From: Thamnidium elegans
Taxonomy: Eukaryota; Mucoromycota; Mucoromycetes; Mucorales; Mucoraceae
Reading direction: 5' to 3'
NCBI GenBank assembly: GCA_025201345.1
Contig: JAIXMG010000021.1
Span: 216,001-280,000 of the forward strand
Length of the DNA stretch: 64,000 nucleotides
Part shown: positions 1 through 11,953 of the stretch, in pieces
How the letters are laid out: every line of letters starts with the position of its first letter
Numbering within the stretch: position 1 is the first letter of the stretch
Translations under genes and position numbers: made by a program
Notes under the pieces: model-generated
The model's input: only the letters and a program-made list of their open reading frames with translations
The model's database searches: none
Told to the model about the DNA's origin: nothing

Positions 1-1304
1 TTTATATTAGCTCCTGGGTAGATCAGCCACATGTGTGCTTTGAAATACAAATTTTGCGTGCTAATTTTTCTGTAGTAGTAAAAGTGTATAAATAAATGGT
101 TTAAATCATTTGCCATTGTTCTTTTTTTTTTTTTTTTTAAGTTTTATAGGATGCATTTTCTCTTTTTGGAGGAGCTGCATTCTAGTAAATTTGGTTACTT
201 TTGACTGTGTATTTTTATTTCCAAATTACGTAGTTATGTGAACCTTTTTTTTAAAATATATATATATATATATATATATTATACTGAGGCATAGCCTTTG
301 ACGAAAAGAAAGAAGGTAGAAATTATCATATCCTATCCCAAAACATACACATGAATTTAGAAATTATCTTTGGGAGGGCTATTTTCTTTTTCCTTGGCCG
401 TTCTTAGATATTCCTGTTCGGATTGAAATGATCTTTTGAGGAATTTAGAAAAAGATGTCGTTTGGTTTGATATAATGCTATACATATCTACATTACCATA
501 TTACGGCCAAAAGACGTAAATGTGAGTATCTGTATTTTTGTATATCTAATAAGCCATTTCAATTATAGAAAAATATAGTTAGTTAAGAGAGTCTGTACTT
601 TTGTTTATACACGAATATTTCATATTTTTATGATTGAAATCATATTACTTTTTTTTTCACATCATTCGGTAGAGAATTTAATAGTGTACAGAAGTCTATG
701 GTGTATTGGTTAGATGAAAGTGCCGTAAATCATAACGGAGTGCACTTGTTTTCATAAAATTTTTAAGAAAAATGTATCTGATAACATCTAATGATATAAA
801 TCATTTGCTATATATATATTATTTTATTTTTGCTGACGAAAAAAGGTCAGCAACTTTTTTTAGCGTGGAGCACAGGTGATTAGAGTCGAGTTTTATACCA
901 TACGTACCGAAAAATAACTTGATAATTTTGCAATTGTAAAATAGATATAGTGTCTTATCTGATCTATTTTTTTTTTAAGCAGCGAGACGGCTGAGGTTAT
1001 CTTTAAAGGGGGGGGGTAGTAAACCATTAGTTTCTAAATTAAAAAAAAAAAAAAATCGTTAGGCAATGCAAGTTTTGACAAAAAAAAACGACTTTTTTTT
1101 TCTCCAACTCTAAAATGAAAGCACTCTACATTTTGTTTTTAATTAGCAAGAAGGTTTTGAAACCAAATACTGTGTAACACGCGGGTTTTTCTTAGAAAAA
1201 AACATATTTATTTTGGTAAAGCGTACAAAGATCTAATAGGCCTTACCGTATTTATGATATATTCAAAAAAAGATCGGCAGTAATACTCGGCTTTCCTTTT
1301 CTTT

Positions 1305-1343
<39 letters not shown>

Positions 1344-2169
1344 CGTAGATATTATCGTTACTCTATTGCTTTGAAGGATTTATATTATTTAAACAAATAT
1401 AAAGTGTATATTTTCCGTCAGATTTTTGTATGGACCATGCAATTGTACTGTTAATATATTTCTGGGAAGAATATATTTATAGTAATGATTTCTAGAAAAC
1501 AGATAATTTGTACTCAAAAAGAAGATAAATATTTTTCTGTTCGCTAAAACAGTATAATTGGCAGGTGTAAAATATTACTTTTTCAATATATATATATTTT
1601 TTTTTGGCGAACTATAAATAATCTATAGGTTTCTAATAATCTTTGCCGTGTAACATTTCTTCGATATCTATTTTGTTCCCAATTACTTTTTGGTATTCAA
1701 AAAGCAAATATCATCTAGACAGCCAGGGCCTTTTTGCTGATATAGTATAATTATACCGAGAAAAGGCTTTAAGTAAAATTATTTTTGTAGGTTTTTTTTT
1801 TTTGAAGAGCCATGGTATCGCGGATTTCCAAGTGTTGTTTCCCAGGTAATATATTTTAAAAAAGCGAAATTAATGTTTACTGTTTATCCATCATGGTTAC
1901 TAATTACTAAATGGTAATCATCGATTACATAATTAACGTGTATAATATACATATATTCTATTATACTTGTACAAAAAAGTTAACGGGTCATTTGCAAGTC
2001 ATATATTATTCAATGGATTTTTATAAAATAATTGAGAGGTGACACCAACTAGCCAAGATGTAACCTATTAAGTAAATGAGAAAAAAAGAAGAAAAAAAGG
2101 GAAGAAAAAAAAATTATTTATTAAAGAAGGTGGAATATTAAAAGATATATGTATATATATTTTTTTTTT
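1..2169. other. Gene-poor AT-rich flank
   Basis: No open frame of useful length, RNA gene or splice pattern could be supported in this 2.2 kb. It contains an (AT)n tract near 255-280, a run of seven or more G near 1009, and a poly-T tract of about 37 nt at 1307-1343. It may be the 3' flank of a gene outside the window or simply intergenic. Confidence 0.6.
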
Positions 2170-2536
2170 TTAACGTGCATTATTGTTATAATTCTCGGAA
2201 GAACGTAAGATTTTTTCACTTTTTGTTCGTAATAAAGTTGTTTTTCTACTAATGGAATTAATCACACCGCCGTTTGCTGTATTTGCAGGTTGATTAACAC
2301 CAGGTTGTTGATGAAGATATACACCATCTTTATAATGTTGACGATAAAATTCTCGGTCTATTTTTTTTTTAAAAAAAAAAAAATGGATTTTAGCGCTTTC
2401 TTTTTTAATAAAAATAAATAAAAAAAGCAAAGGTACCTTTTTGTTCGAAATCTGGAGAAGTAACAGGTCTACGTTTTGTATATTTCTCGATTCTCCACAT
2501 TTCTACACTAGACTTAATTTTTTCGATAAATCCCAT
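2170..2536 (-). CDS. Small conserved-looking protein of unknown function (95 aa, two exons)
   Basis: Two exons join in phase: 2536-2437 and 2357-2170, with a GTACCT donor and a TAG acceptor after an A-rich tract. The 95-residue product starts MGFIEKIKSSVEMWRIEKYT. It then has a segment that looks conserved, DREFYRQHYKDGVYLHQ, and an Asn/Arg-rich tail ending NYNNNAR. There is no signal peptide or membrane segment. The intron removes a Lys/Phe-rich stretch that would otherwise be read in frame, and the spliced product is far more protein-like, which supports the model. I do not recognise the family and assign no function. The start is the first ATG of exon 1, followed directly by a coherent frame. 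Confidence 0.6.
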
Positions 2537-3451
2537 TCTAGAACGTAAAAATAAAAAATAAAATAAAAAAAATAGTTATTGATTTTATTCAGTTTTTTAT
2601 TATTGACATAGTCGATTTTTTTTTTTTTTTTTTTACTTTTTTGAATATTATTTTAAGGAAAGGAGAGAGAAAAGAGAGTGAATAATTTCTGAGAGAAAAA
2701 AAAAACGAGAGAGAGAGAGAGAGGAACAGCGATAATTAAACATTTTTTTTGTCCTACTTGAATCTTTAATTGAAAAAAGAAAACATGCGGATATTCAAAC
2801 CCATCAAGTGTCGAATTAATGTTATTGTTAGTATGAACATACTTAAACCGTTGCTAATAAATCTAAATATTGTATCATGTAGAGTATATCACTCCATATT
2901 ATTGGTAACTTGATCATTCTAGCTTCAATGACCACGTACCGTAGTTGTCTTGTTAGTTTGTGCTAGTCGTTTTCAAGGCTTTATGGGTATTTGGTGTGTC
3001 AGAGATTTGTTAACGAGGATATATCGATATAAATAAAAATGAGTCTAGTAAAGTACTGTGAGTTTATATAATAAATGCTTTTATTAGATTAAATAAGATG
3101 ATAAAAAGATGTATGACAGATTATAGTGTTAAGATTTGTTACTATGTCAGGTCGTCACATTTAAATGCAAACTTTCTCTACTTGTGAGTTCTTTGACAAA
3201 AAAAAAAAACTTATCACCATCTGTCATTGGAGTAATTCTAAATTTCAGCACGATTTCTGATTTAGCTAGCCAAAATATAGTATCAAGCAATCAGCGACTT
3301 AAGCAAGAAGTTCAACTGTTTAATATCTCATCACAATGGCTGAATAAAATTTATATCTTTTATTATTTTCTCTGACTTTTAACTGCAGATATACGTGGCG
3401 ACACAAAACGTATATCTTTAATTTACCTTCTCTTTTGCTTTGAAACTCGAG
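2537..3451. other. Intergenic, divergent 5' flanks
   Basis: This lies between the starts of the small minus-strand gene and ALG7. It is mostly A/T homopolymers, with a GA-rich stretch (GAGAGA repeats near 2705-2725). The short open frame at 3136-3375 starts at TTG and has no recognisable content. No RNA gene was seen. Confidence 0.55.
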
Positions 3452-4959
3452 ATGGGCATAGCTTTGGTTACCATGTCCATTCTCAGCTTGGCTGCTGCCG
3501 TTGTCTCGAAAGGAGAGCATACAACATTAACCATTTCTGTCATCATGTCAATCATTGCCGGTCTATGCACTTTTACAACTTTACCTAAACTAAAAGACAC
3601 GTTTATAAAAGCGAATTTATCTGGCAGAGATTTATTAAAACCAAGTAAACCATTACTGTAAATAACAAGACTACACGCTTTTTAAAACACGCAGCTAATT
3701 TTTTTTTATTTTATTTATTAGCCCTGAAACTTTAGGTTTACCAACTGCCATTATCTATTTAATCACTTTGTTCTTGTTTATACCATTTCCGTTTATTAAT
3801 TGGTTTGAAGGAGCTCATGTTGTCCATGAACAAGATCCTCATTTAGGCACCTTTCCATATAATAAGGTAAGAGAGAAAGAAAGAAAAAATGACAGGAAAA
3901 CGCGATTTTTTTCTTAAAAAAAAAACATTTATGCGTTAGTTGGGAGAAATATTATCTGCAATTTTGGCAATTCAATCCATGATTCTTTTAGGCTTTGCAG
4001 ATGATGTATTGGATGTAAGGTGGAGATATAAGGTTTGGTTTCCTGCTATTGCTGGTATCCCTTTAATGATATTTTATTACACAAACAAAGGTGTGACATA
4101 TGTGGTCATGCCAATTCAATTGAGACCTTATGTGGGTGATTTAGTAGATTTAGGTACATTATGCAAATGGAGGAGAATTTTAAAAGCAGGGAGTAACTTA
4201 TTCTCTCTCTCTCTCTAAATAGGACCTTTGTATTATGTTTATATGGCAATGTTGATTATTTTTTGTACGCACAGTATCAACATTTTAGCCGGTATTAATG
4301 GAATTGAAGCTGGACAATCATTAGTCATTGGATTATCAGTGATTGCCAACGATTTATTATACATATTCAACAACCCGGATAGATCAAGTGTAGAAGCTCA
4401 TTTATTCAGTCTTTACTTTATCATTCCATTTGTTGGCGTTACATCAGCATTGCTTTGGCACAATTGGTTTCCAGCAACATTATTTGTAGGTGACACCTAC
4501 TGTTATTTCGCAGGTATGACATTAGCTGTTGTTGGTATACTAGGTCACTTCTCCAAGACCTTGTTATTATTCTTTATTCCACAAATATTCAATTTCCTTT
4601 ATTCGTGTCCTCAACTGTTTCGATTGGTAGAATGTCCTCGTCATCGCATGCCGCGTATAGACCCTGATACAGGATTATTAAAATGTTCAACAGTGCGACC
4701 TAATGATAAAAAGCCAATGGGTACCTTGGGAAACATGGCCCTAAAATTATTACGTGCTTTGGGCCTTTTAAAGGTATTTCAGTACGACAATGACGGTAGA
4801 ATCATTGAGTGTAACAACTTGACACTATTAAACTTGGTCTTGGCTTATCTTGGTCCCATGTCAGAAAGAAATACTACCGTTGCTATACTCATCATTCAAA
4901 CCATTGCTAGTCTATTAGCCTTCTTTATTCGCTATAAATTAGTCCATCTTGTATATTAA
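3452..4959 (+). CDS. ALG7: UDP-GlcNAc:dolichyl-phosphate GlcNAc-1-phosphate transferase (ALG7/DPAGT1)
   Basis: This ER membrane enzyme transfers GlcNAc-1-phosphate to dolichyl phosphate, the first and tunicamycin-sensitive step of N-glycan precursor assembly. The exons are 3452-3657, 3722-3866, 3940-4153 and 4223-4959; phases join exactly to give 433 residues, close to yeast and human enzymes (about 410-450). Family landmarks are LLGFADDVLDVRWR (near residue 137), FCTHSINILAGINGIEAGQS (near 205-220), VGDTYCYFAGMT, VVGILGHFSKT, and PCPRHRMPR-type CPRHRMPRID in the cytosolic loop. About ten hydrophobic segments are visible. The start is the ATG at 3452; an in-frame TTG four codons upstream is not a plausible start. 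It is followed on the same strand by the DPY30-like gene, about 140 nt away. Confidence 0.96.
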
Positions 4960-5099
4960 AAATAAAAAATCTAATTGCGATTTAAGTATGATACTAGGCA
5001 TTTTTTTTTATGTGTATACTAGGTCGAGCAGTTTGTTTTAGGAGTTTGTAAAATAAAAACAAAAAACAAAAAAAGTTCCTTTTTTTCATAAGCACCAAA

Positions 5100-5601
5100 A
5101 TGTCAGATAATCAAAAGTATTATTTAATTGAACTCATGTACAAACTGAAACTAACCAATGTTGTAGTTATATAGAATCTAGCAGTTATACTTCAGTAACA
5201 CAACAAACCGATTCAAATATTAAACAAGAGGTAGATATATATATATATATATAAAAGCTCTAGTACGAAAAAAAAAAAACTAACACGCAGTACAAGTATG
5301 TTCAAGAATCTAGTTATAGTCAGTATACAAGCAAGAATAGCGATACCAACGATGTTAAATTAAGCTCAACATCGAATAAATATTCCGATGGAGGGCCTAC
5401 ACCAAGATCTTATTTAGATTCAACAGTTGTTCCTACTTTATTAGAAGGTTTAAAATTATTAGCAACAGAAAGGTAAGGTGTATACGTATTTCTACTCACA
5501 TTTGCCAATAGTCTAACGTAAAACACGAGGATAGACCTTCCGACCCTCTTGCATACTTGGGTCGATTTTTACTAAGCAGATCAAATGAAAGACAACAATA
5601 A
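5100..5601 (+). CDS. SDC1: DPY30/Sdc1-like COMPASS subunit
   Basis: This is a small nuclear protein of the Set1/COMPASS histone H3K4 methyltransferase complex, where the Dpy-30 motif dimerises and binds the Ash2/Bre2 subunit. The four exons are too short for ORF calling: 5100-5116, 5167-5230, 5291-5472 and 5535-5601. All phases agree and give 109 residues. The C-terminal half carries the Dpy-30 motif: PRSYLDSTVVPTLLEGLKLL, then ATERPSDPLAYLGRFLL across the last intron. The N-terminal half is Ser/Gln/Tyr-rich and looks disordered, as in other fungal Sdc1 proteins. The start ATG follows an A-rich leader. The exact position of the tiny first exon is the least certain part. Confidence 0.88.
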
Positions 5602-6975
5602 CCTTCCCCAATGTTTTCGTGTTACTTTGAGGACACTTGCTGCTTTAAAAAAAAAAAAAAAAAAACCAATTAACCACCTTGAGCAAAATACTTTTTCAAT
5701 CGAATACAATTCTCATCATTGTACTGCGCTTGTCATGAAAAGGTTGATATGATGATCCGCCTTTAATAAAAGTTTCTTATTTTGTACACATCTTCCTTTT
5801 TTGCTCGTTTGGTTGTTTTGACCTATAAAGAATCTACAAGTCTAGCTTCTAGATTAAAGTTTTGCTTTTCTGGTAAAAAGATACCTGCAGGGAAGATCTT
5901 CTAAGCAATTACATACTTTTCGTTATGTGTTATGTAAATAATAATTTATTACTGGTGATAGAGGGGTATTTTACTCTAATGAACAATTACTATAATATAT
6001 GATATAATTTTTAACTCGATCTTTGCTACTTCCATCCTCGCTTTTTCTTCTTTTATTACTATTACTCGATTAGCATTACGACCAGCCGATGAGGATTTGC
6101 TGGCCTTTTATGCTCTATATTATATCAAAACAGAAAATGCTTTGTAAAATGAAAACCATGATAAATTTAAGTATGTACACAATACCCTCGGCAATCAATC
6201 TTTGAGTCCATCAAAGACTGTACCAATGAAAACCCATATTCGGTGAAGTATATCACCTTCTGATTGCGTTGATAATGGTAAATGGTCGTGTTAGAAGAGA
6301 TGGATATATTGGATAAGGGTGAATCCTATCCATTCTGAACCGGGATCACTTCACTTCTGCTTCAACGCTGATTTTAATACAGTGACGTCTTGATACCCAC
6401 GAAGTTTCTTTATATAATCTTCCATTGTCGAAGGCTAATCCACAAGTACTTTCATTTGATGATTTTTATCACTGACGTCCAATATCATCGAATGCACAAG
6501 TGCTAAAAATAATACGTACTGTTCATATTCCTTTGTTATTCTAGGACTTTACCCAGAGAGTATGTGTGGTTATTCCCGTTTTAAGGGAACTGTTTAGTCC
6601 CAGTATATGTCAGGAAAGAAGCATGCTTTGAAAAATATGTGCATGTACTATATAAAAGCTTGTGTATGAATTCATTTTTTAAAGATAATTTTATTGAATG
6701 CTTACTAATCAGAAGAATGGGAGATAATTGCCTATTTTAGCATAGTGCTCGGCATAAGCGTTCCGATTGGAATTATTAGTTTATGACACTGTTTATCGCA
6801 TTCTACAAGTAGGTTGAGATTACGATCAGTTTCACTTTTTCGATGCGCATATGTAAAAAGTGGTTATAACACCTCCTTGAATAACAACTAGTCATAACAT
6901 GTCACTTGCGTGCACATATACATATAAAATAAATAAATAAAAAAAGAGAGAGAGGAGGTTTGATTTTTTTATTCA

Positions 6976-7010
<35 letters not shown>

Positions 7011-7024
7011 GATATAGAAGAGAT
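5602..7024. other. Intergenic 1.4 kb, convergent 3' flanks
   Basis: This region lies between the 3' ends of the DPY30-like and bZIP genes. The stretch at about 6060-6900 has higher complexity and fewer homopolymers than other spacers here. I found no coding frame, tRNA or convincing snRNA. An unrecognised non-coding transcript cannot be excluded by eye. Confidence 0.5.
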
Positions 7025-8539
7025 TTACATGGTGAAAGAAGTATTGTTGTTATCCCACCACCAAAAGGATTTATCAGTAGTGGAACTATTGATTAAAGCA
7101 GATTGGATTAATACATCATACAGGTCTTCCATATAAGATGAAGAGTAAGGGGATGGATTTAAATTATTATTAGAAGATGATGATGATGATGATGGTAGTG
7201 ATGAAAAGGTCGTAGTATATGATGATGAAGAAGAAGTAGATGATGCAAAGTTATTTGATATAGATGATTTGATTGTAGTAGATGAAGAAGAAAAATCACG
7301 ATCATCTGGCATTAAGGGGAGAGTATAATCAACAACATCTTGAATATGATTGGTTCCACGAGGCATGGTATTTGCAAGTTGTACAACAGATAATAAAAAT
7401 TGACCAACAAGAAGGTTCATATTATTATATTTTGTCTTTGGACAAAGTATAGCTTCATAATCCCATGCAGGCATAATAGCATTTGAAACAAGTATACAGT
7501 TATCTTGTTGACGATATGAATCAGTTGCTTTTGTACCCATAATACTAATATCTTTGTTTAAGTTTGGCTTAGGTAAAGGTGATGATAAAATACGTGGTGA
7601 AGTTGTATTCTTTTGTTGTTGTAATATTTGATTTTGTCTTTTTAATGTATCCATTTCTTTACGTAACTTTTTATTCTCTTCTTCTACTTTTACAAGTTTA
7701 TCTTTTAATGCTTCCGCTGCCATCTTGTGATCATTCACTTGTCCTTCAAGCGTTGAAATATACTCTTTTTTTTTTTAAGAAAAAAGGAAAAAAAAAAAAG
7801 GATATATTTAGTATATTATGATTATTTCTATATTTAGTAAAAACAAACCTTTTCTTCTCACTCTAAAATTTCTTGCCGATAATTTATTACGCAATTGACG
7901 ACGTTCTTTAGGTGTTAATCTTTTTAGATCAATACCATCTTGTTCTGCATAAGCTTCTAATGAAATAGATTCATCAGGCATAGAAGCAAGAGAGTCTCTT
8001 CTACCACCACCACCACCACCATTATTATTATTGTTTGTTGTTGTTGCTGTCGATGTTGGCGTTATTGTTGTTGTAGTAGTAGTAGACGGTGATGTGATTG
8101 AATTCATTTGTTTAGATATAGTTTCAAGTGTGGTAGCATTTTCTATTGCAGTAATTTCACTTGTTGCAACAGTTGTAGGGGAAAGGACAGGGATAGGAGG
8201 CATAGAAAAGATAGTAGATGGCGCAGCAGTTTCATTTACAGTATTACTAATACTTGTATCAATAATAGGTTGAAATAATACTGGTTGGTGTTGTTGTTCA
8301 CGTAAAGCTAATTGCCTCTTTGCTATTTCAATAAGCTGCTTAATCTGTTCCGTTGTTGGCATACTTGCGATGGGCTCCATCTTGATTTCAGGTTCAATAG
8401 TACTAGTACTAATATTGGGTGGGGTTAAAGGTTGGTCTAATAAGAAATCAGGTTGATGATCAAAAAAGTACTCTGATGAAAAATCAGATGTAGTGTGAGT
8501 CTCAACCCAATCCATATCAACAATATCTTCAAAATTCAT
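7025..8539 (-). CDS. bZIP transcription factor
   Basis: The exons are 8539-7849 and 7764-7025, phase consistent, giving 476 residues. Exon 1 encodes an acidic N-terminus, then Thr/Asn/Gly low-complexity stretches, and ends inside the basic region: KERRQLRNKLSARNFRVRRK. The intron interrupts the basic region. Exon 2 continues EYISTLEGQV and a heptad Leu/Val zipper followed by Lys/Glu-rich coiled coil (about residues 231-290). This is the classic N-x7-R bZIP layout (NKLSARNFR) and predicts a nuclear DNA-binding dimer. The C-terminus is Ser/Asn-rich with a short acidic MEDLYDVLIQSALI segment that may be an activation motif. The start is MNFEDIVDMDW; an upstream in-frame ATG would add a hydrophobic Phe/Leu run that is really pyrimidine-rich leader. 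Target genes cannot be told from sequence. Confidence 0.9.
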
Positions 8540-8720
8540 AGTTATAAAAAAGAAAAGGTGTAAAAAAAAAAAAAGAAAAAGAAAGTGAAAGAAATGAATA
8601 GAAAGAAAAAAAAGACGCGAGCGCAAGCTTAATAACCAAGTTTAACACGCACAAAGAATAGTCACATGCTTACTGTTGGGGGGGAAGAATTTTTATTTTT
8701 TAAGGTGGGGGAAAATCATT

Positions 8721-9542
8721 TTATTTGAATTGCTTATTGAATTCTCGCCCAATCAACATTCGTCTAATTTCACTGGTTCCTGCTCCAATTTCATATAATT
8801 TAGCATCACGCAGGATTCTACCAGTAGGGTATTCGTTAGTATAACCGTTTCCACCGAGGCATTGGATAGCATCAAGTGCAACTTCTGTAGCTCTTTCGGC
8901 AGAATACAAAATTGCGCCTGCACAATCTTTGTTACTAATTTTTCCTTGATCACATGCACGACCAACAGCGTATACGTATGCACGAGATGCATTCATTTTG
9001 GTATACATATCAGCTAATTTTCCTTGCATAAGCTAAAAATTTCTTTTTTGTTAGTCCCCCATTATTACAAATATTTATTATTCTAAAACATACTTGGAAT
9101 TCACCAATAGGTACACCAAATTGACGACGTTCATGAACATAAGGAACTGTAACATCCAAAGCAGCTTGCATTAAACTATATATGATGATGATTATTATTT
9201 AGAAACTATAAAAAAAAAAAGGATTTAATTATACTGTTCTTACCCTAAAGGTCCGCCAGAGAGAACAAGACGTTCAAGATCTAAACCACTCATTAAAACG
9301 TAAACACCCTTATCGACTTGACCCAAAACATTCTCGACTATTTTATAAAGCATGAAGTATGTTATAGTTACTATTACTAGTGCATTAAGTTGCAAAACTT
9401 ACCAGGTACTTCACAGTTATCAAAGATTAATTCACAAGTATTGGATCCACGCATACCCAACTTGTCAAACTTGGGTCCTACAGAGAAACCCTTAAAGTCC
9501 TACATATAAAAATGGTTAATCATACTACTTTTTTTTTCTTTT

Positions 9543-9599
<57 letters not shown>

Positions 9600-10327
9600 T
9601 ATAAGGCCCTTTTATGTTCTACCTTTTCAATCAAGAATGCAGTGATACCCTTAGGTCCAGCTTCGGGATTCGTCTTGGCATAGACAACTAAAACATCAGC
9701 GTCAGGACCATTGGTAATCCAAAACTTATTACCGTTCAAGACATAACGATCTCCCTTTTTGTCAGCACGCAAGGTCATGCTAACAACATCGGAACCAGCA
9801 CCAGGTTCAGACATGGCAAGGGCGCCAACATGATCACCAGAAATCAACTTTGGCAAGTACTTTTCCTTTTGAGCCTTGTTACCGTTACGAGTGATTTGAT
9901 TTACGCACAAGTTAGAGTGAGCACCGTAACTTAAAGCAACAGAACCACTTGCACGAGAAATTTCTTCCATGACTAAAGTATGTTCAAAGTAACCTAAACC
10001 GAGACCACCATACTCTTGAGGAGCAGTGATACCTAAAAGTCCCATATCACCAAGCTTTTTCCACATATCCATGGGGAACTCATTTTGTTTATCGATGGCA
10101 CCGGCACGAGGAGCAAGTTCAACGTTGGCCCAGTCGTGAACTGCTTCACGAAGTTCTTCTTGTTGAGGTGTCAAACCAGCAATAGCAGAGTTATAAGTAG
10201 AAAGACATCTAGTAGCAGTACGTTGAACTGATTTCTGTATATTTAGTTAATATATGATGTTATGTGCAACACTAAGTTTTTATAGTTTACTTACGTTAAC
10301 TAAGCTTTTAGCAACTCTTGTCAACAT
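8721..10327 (-). CDS. IVD: Isovaleryl-CoA dehydrogenase, mitochondrial
   Basis: This FAD flavoenzyme of leucine breakdown oxidises isovaleryl-CoA to 3-methylcrotonyl-CoA in the mitochondrial matrix and passes electrons to ETF. There are six exons: 10327-10295, 10234-9623, 9499-9403, 9337-9244, 9175-9094 and 9032-8721, giving 409 residues. The N-terminus ([20 protein letters not shown]) is a basic, Arg-containing targeting peptide. Acyl-CoA dehydrogenase signatures are present: [44 protein letters not shown] and [16 protein letters not shown]. The catalytic Glu of the IVD subgroup lies in [15 protein letters not shown] (about residue 269). The position used by medium-chain enzymes is replaced in [12 protein letters not shown], which separates IVD from MCAD. 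A long poly-T tract sits in intron 2. Confidence 0.96.
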
Positions 10328-10468
10328 GATAATATAAAAGGTTAAACAAGATGAAAGAAAAGAAAAGTCGTGAGAAAAAAGATTTTGTGTGAAATTTATA
10401 CTACTGCTAATAATTCCCACGCACTTGAAATCATTGCTGATAATAAAAAAGTCCGAGTTTTTTTTTTT

Positions 10469-11911
10469 TTATTTGATATTCATCATAATAGTCTTTTCAA
10501 ACGAGAATTCATCTAGTGAAGTTTTACCTAAATCTTTACCAATACCAGACATATTTCTACCACCAAAAGGTAAAGAAGGTGGCATTATATTATACATGTT
10601 TACCCAAACTACACCTGCTTTAATCCTATTTGCTGCTTCATGAGCACATCTTAAATCATTTGTAAATATACCAGATGCAAGTCCATAAGGTGACTTATTT
10701 ACTCTTTCAATAGCTTCGTTTAAATCTTTAAATGGTTTTAAAATACAAAGTACAGGTCCAAATATCTCTTCTGACGCAATAGCATCTGTATCTTGTACTT
10801 GTGTATAAATGGTAGGTGGTACAAAATAACCATTGGTAGCTGTTACAGAATTGATTTCTCCTACAACTGTTGGTTCTCGTTGGTCAATATACTTTTTAAC
10901 TCGTTCATATTGATTCATATCAATTAAGGGTCCATACAAGTTATCTGTATCGTTTTGACTATCAATACTTGCTTTCCAATTATCTTTAACTACCTTTGTC
11001 AACTTGTGTATAAATTCATCATGAATTACTTCATCCACATAGACTCGGGAAATGGCACAGCAGTTTTGTCCTGCGTTAGAGAATGCACCCATTGCAATAT
11101 CTTGAACTGCTTGATCAAGGTTACTATCTTTACAAACAATAACTGCATTTTTACCCCCACATTCCAATGTAAGTGGTGTTAATCGATCGGATGCTCTACG
11201 CATAATATCTTGACCTACAAGAGTAGAACCCGTAAAAGACGTTTTATCGGTACGATCAATCAATGCTTGTGACACTTGTACACCACCAGGCAACACATTT
11301 AATACACCAGCAGGTAAAATATCCGATGCTAGTTCAGCTAAAGCTAACGAAGAAAGAGGTGTTTGAGGAGCTGGTTTGACAATAGCGCAGTTACCAGCAG
11401 CTAAAGCAGGAGCCAACTTCCAACCGGTAAGTAACAATGGATAGTTAAACGAAGTAATTAATGCAACTGTGCCTAAGGCTTCGCGCGTAGTATACGTATG
11501 CATATCAGAAAACTGTTGCGAACTGCCAAATAGCTTATCACAGTAACCGGCAAAGTGACGAAGACAATCAACAACATCGTTCATTTCGTAAAGTGCATCG
11601 GAAAGTGGTTTTCCGGTCTGAAGTGATTCGATTTGGGCCATATCGTATTCATGTTGTTCTAGACGATGGGCTAATGCTAATAAACGATCGCGACGGTACT
11701 TGGGACTCGCTTGCCATTCTAAACTGGATTCTTTTGCACTGGCTAATGCTTCTTCGACTTGGCTAGGCGAGGTTTCGTAGACGGTGACTGAGTGGGCTTT
11801 GTTGACTGGGTTGATAAGGTTTCGAAAGTGGTTTGAATTAGGTTTGGTGAATTGACCATGGATATAAGGTGATAAAAACCTTTTTCCAGCGATTGGCCAA
11901 ATTTTAGACAT
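10469..11911 (-). CDS. Aldehyde dehydrogenase, ALDH9/betaine-aldehyde dehydrogenase-like
   Basis: This NAD(P)-dependent aldehyde dehydrogenase of 480 residues is encoded in a single exon. Key motifs are the cofactor-site SFNYPLLLTGWKLAPALAAG and IVKPAPQTPLSSL, the FTGST loop, catalytic Glu250 in LECGGKN, and catalytic Cys284 in FSNAGQNCCA. It ends with the usual PFGGRNMSGIGKDLG. Resemblance to ALDH9/BADH suggests trimethylaminobutyraldehyde or betaine aldehyde as substrate; that is inference. The start was placed at MSKIWPIAGKRF because it follows an A7 leader. An in-frame ATG 14 codons upstream reads through a C/T-rich tract and is unlikely. It lies 142 nt upstream of IVD on the same strand and, unlike most neighbours, has no intron. 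Confidence 0.92.
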   Translation of the reverse strand: MSKIWPIAGKRFLSPYIHGQFTKPNSNHFRNLINPVNKAHSVTVYETSPSQVEEALASAKESSLEWQASPKYRRDRLLALAHRLEQHEYDMAQIESLQTGKPLSDALYEMNDVVDCLRHFAGYCDKLFGSSQQFSDMHTYTTREALGTVALITSFNYPLLLTGWKLAPALAAGNCAIVKPAPQTPLSSLALAELASDILPAGVLNVLPGGVQVSQALIDRTDKTSFTGSTLVGQDIMRRASDRLTPLTLECGGKNAVIVCKDSNLDQAVQDIAMGAFSNAGQNCCAISRVYVDEVIHDEFIHKLTKVVKDNWKASIDSQNDTDNLYGPLIDMNQYERVKKYIDQREPTVVGEINSVTATNGYFVPPTIYTQVQDTDAIASEEIFGPVLCILKPFKDLNEAIERVNKSPYGLASGIFTNDLRCAHEAANRIKAGVVWVNMYNIMPPSLPFGGRNMSGIGKDLGKTSLDEFSFEKTIMMNIK

Positions 11912-11953
11912 TTTTTTAACAGGAGAAAAAAAAAGGGGGGGGGCAGGTTGCAA

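Noticed and set aside
1307..1343. Long poly-T and other homopolymers as telomeric or CRISPR-like structures
   Set aside because: They are plain homopolymers found in many introns and spacers here; there are no direct repeats with unique spacers and no telomere repeat.
3136..3375. 79-codon plus frame upstream of ALG7 as a possible extra exon
   Set aside because: It begins at TTG, has no family resemblance, and ALG7 is complete from 3452.
6060..6900. Possible snoRNA or snRNA in the complex spacer downstream of the DPY30-like gene
   Set aside because: TGATGA-like and CTGA-like words occur but without correct spacing or terminal stems; no U-snRNA consensus was seen.
8540..8626. Upstream start adding a hydrophobic Phe/Leu segment to the bZIP factor
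   Set aside because: The segment is a translated T/C-rich leader; the same artefact occurs before WC-1 (40488-40553). A nuclear factor needs no such segment.
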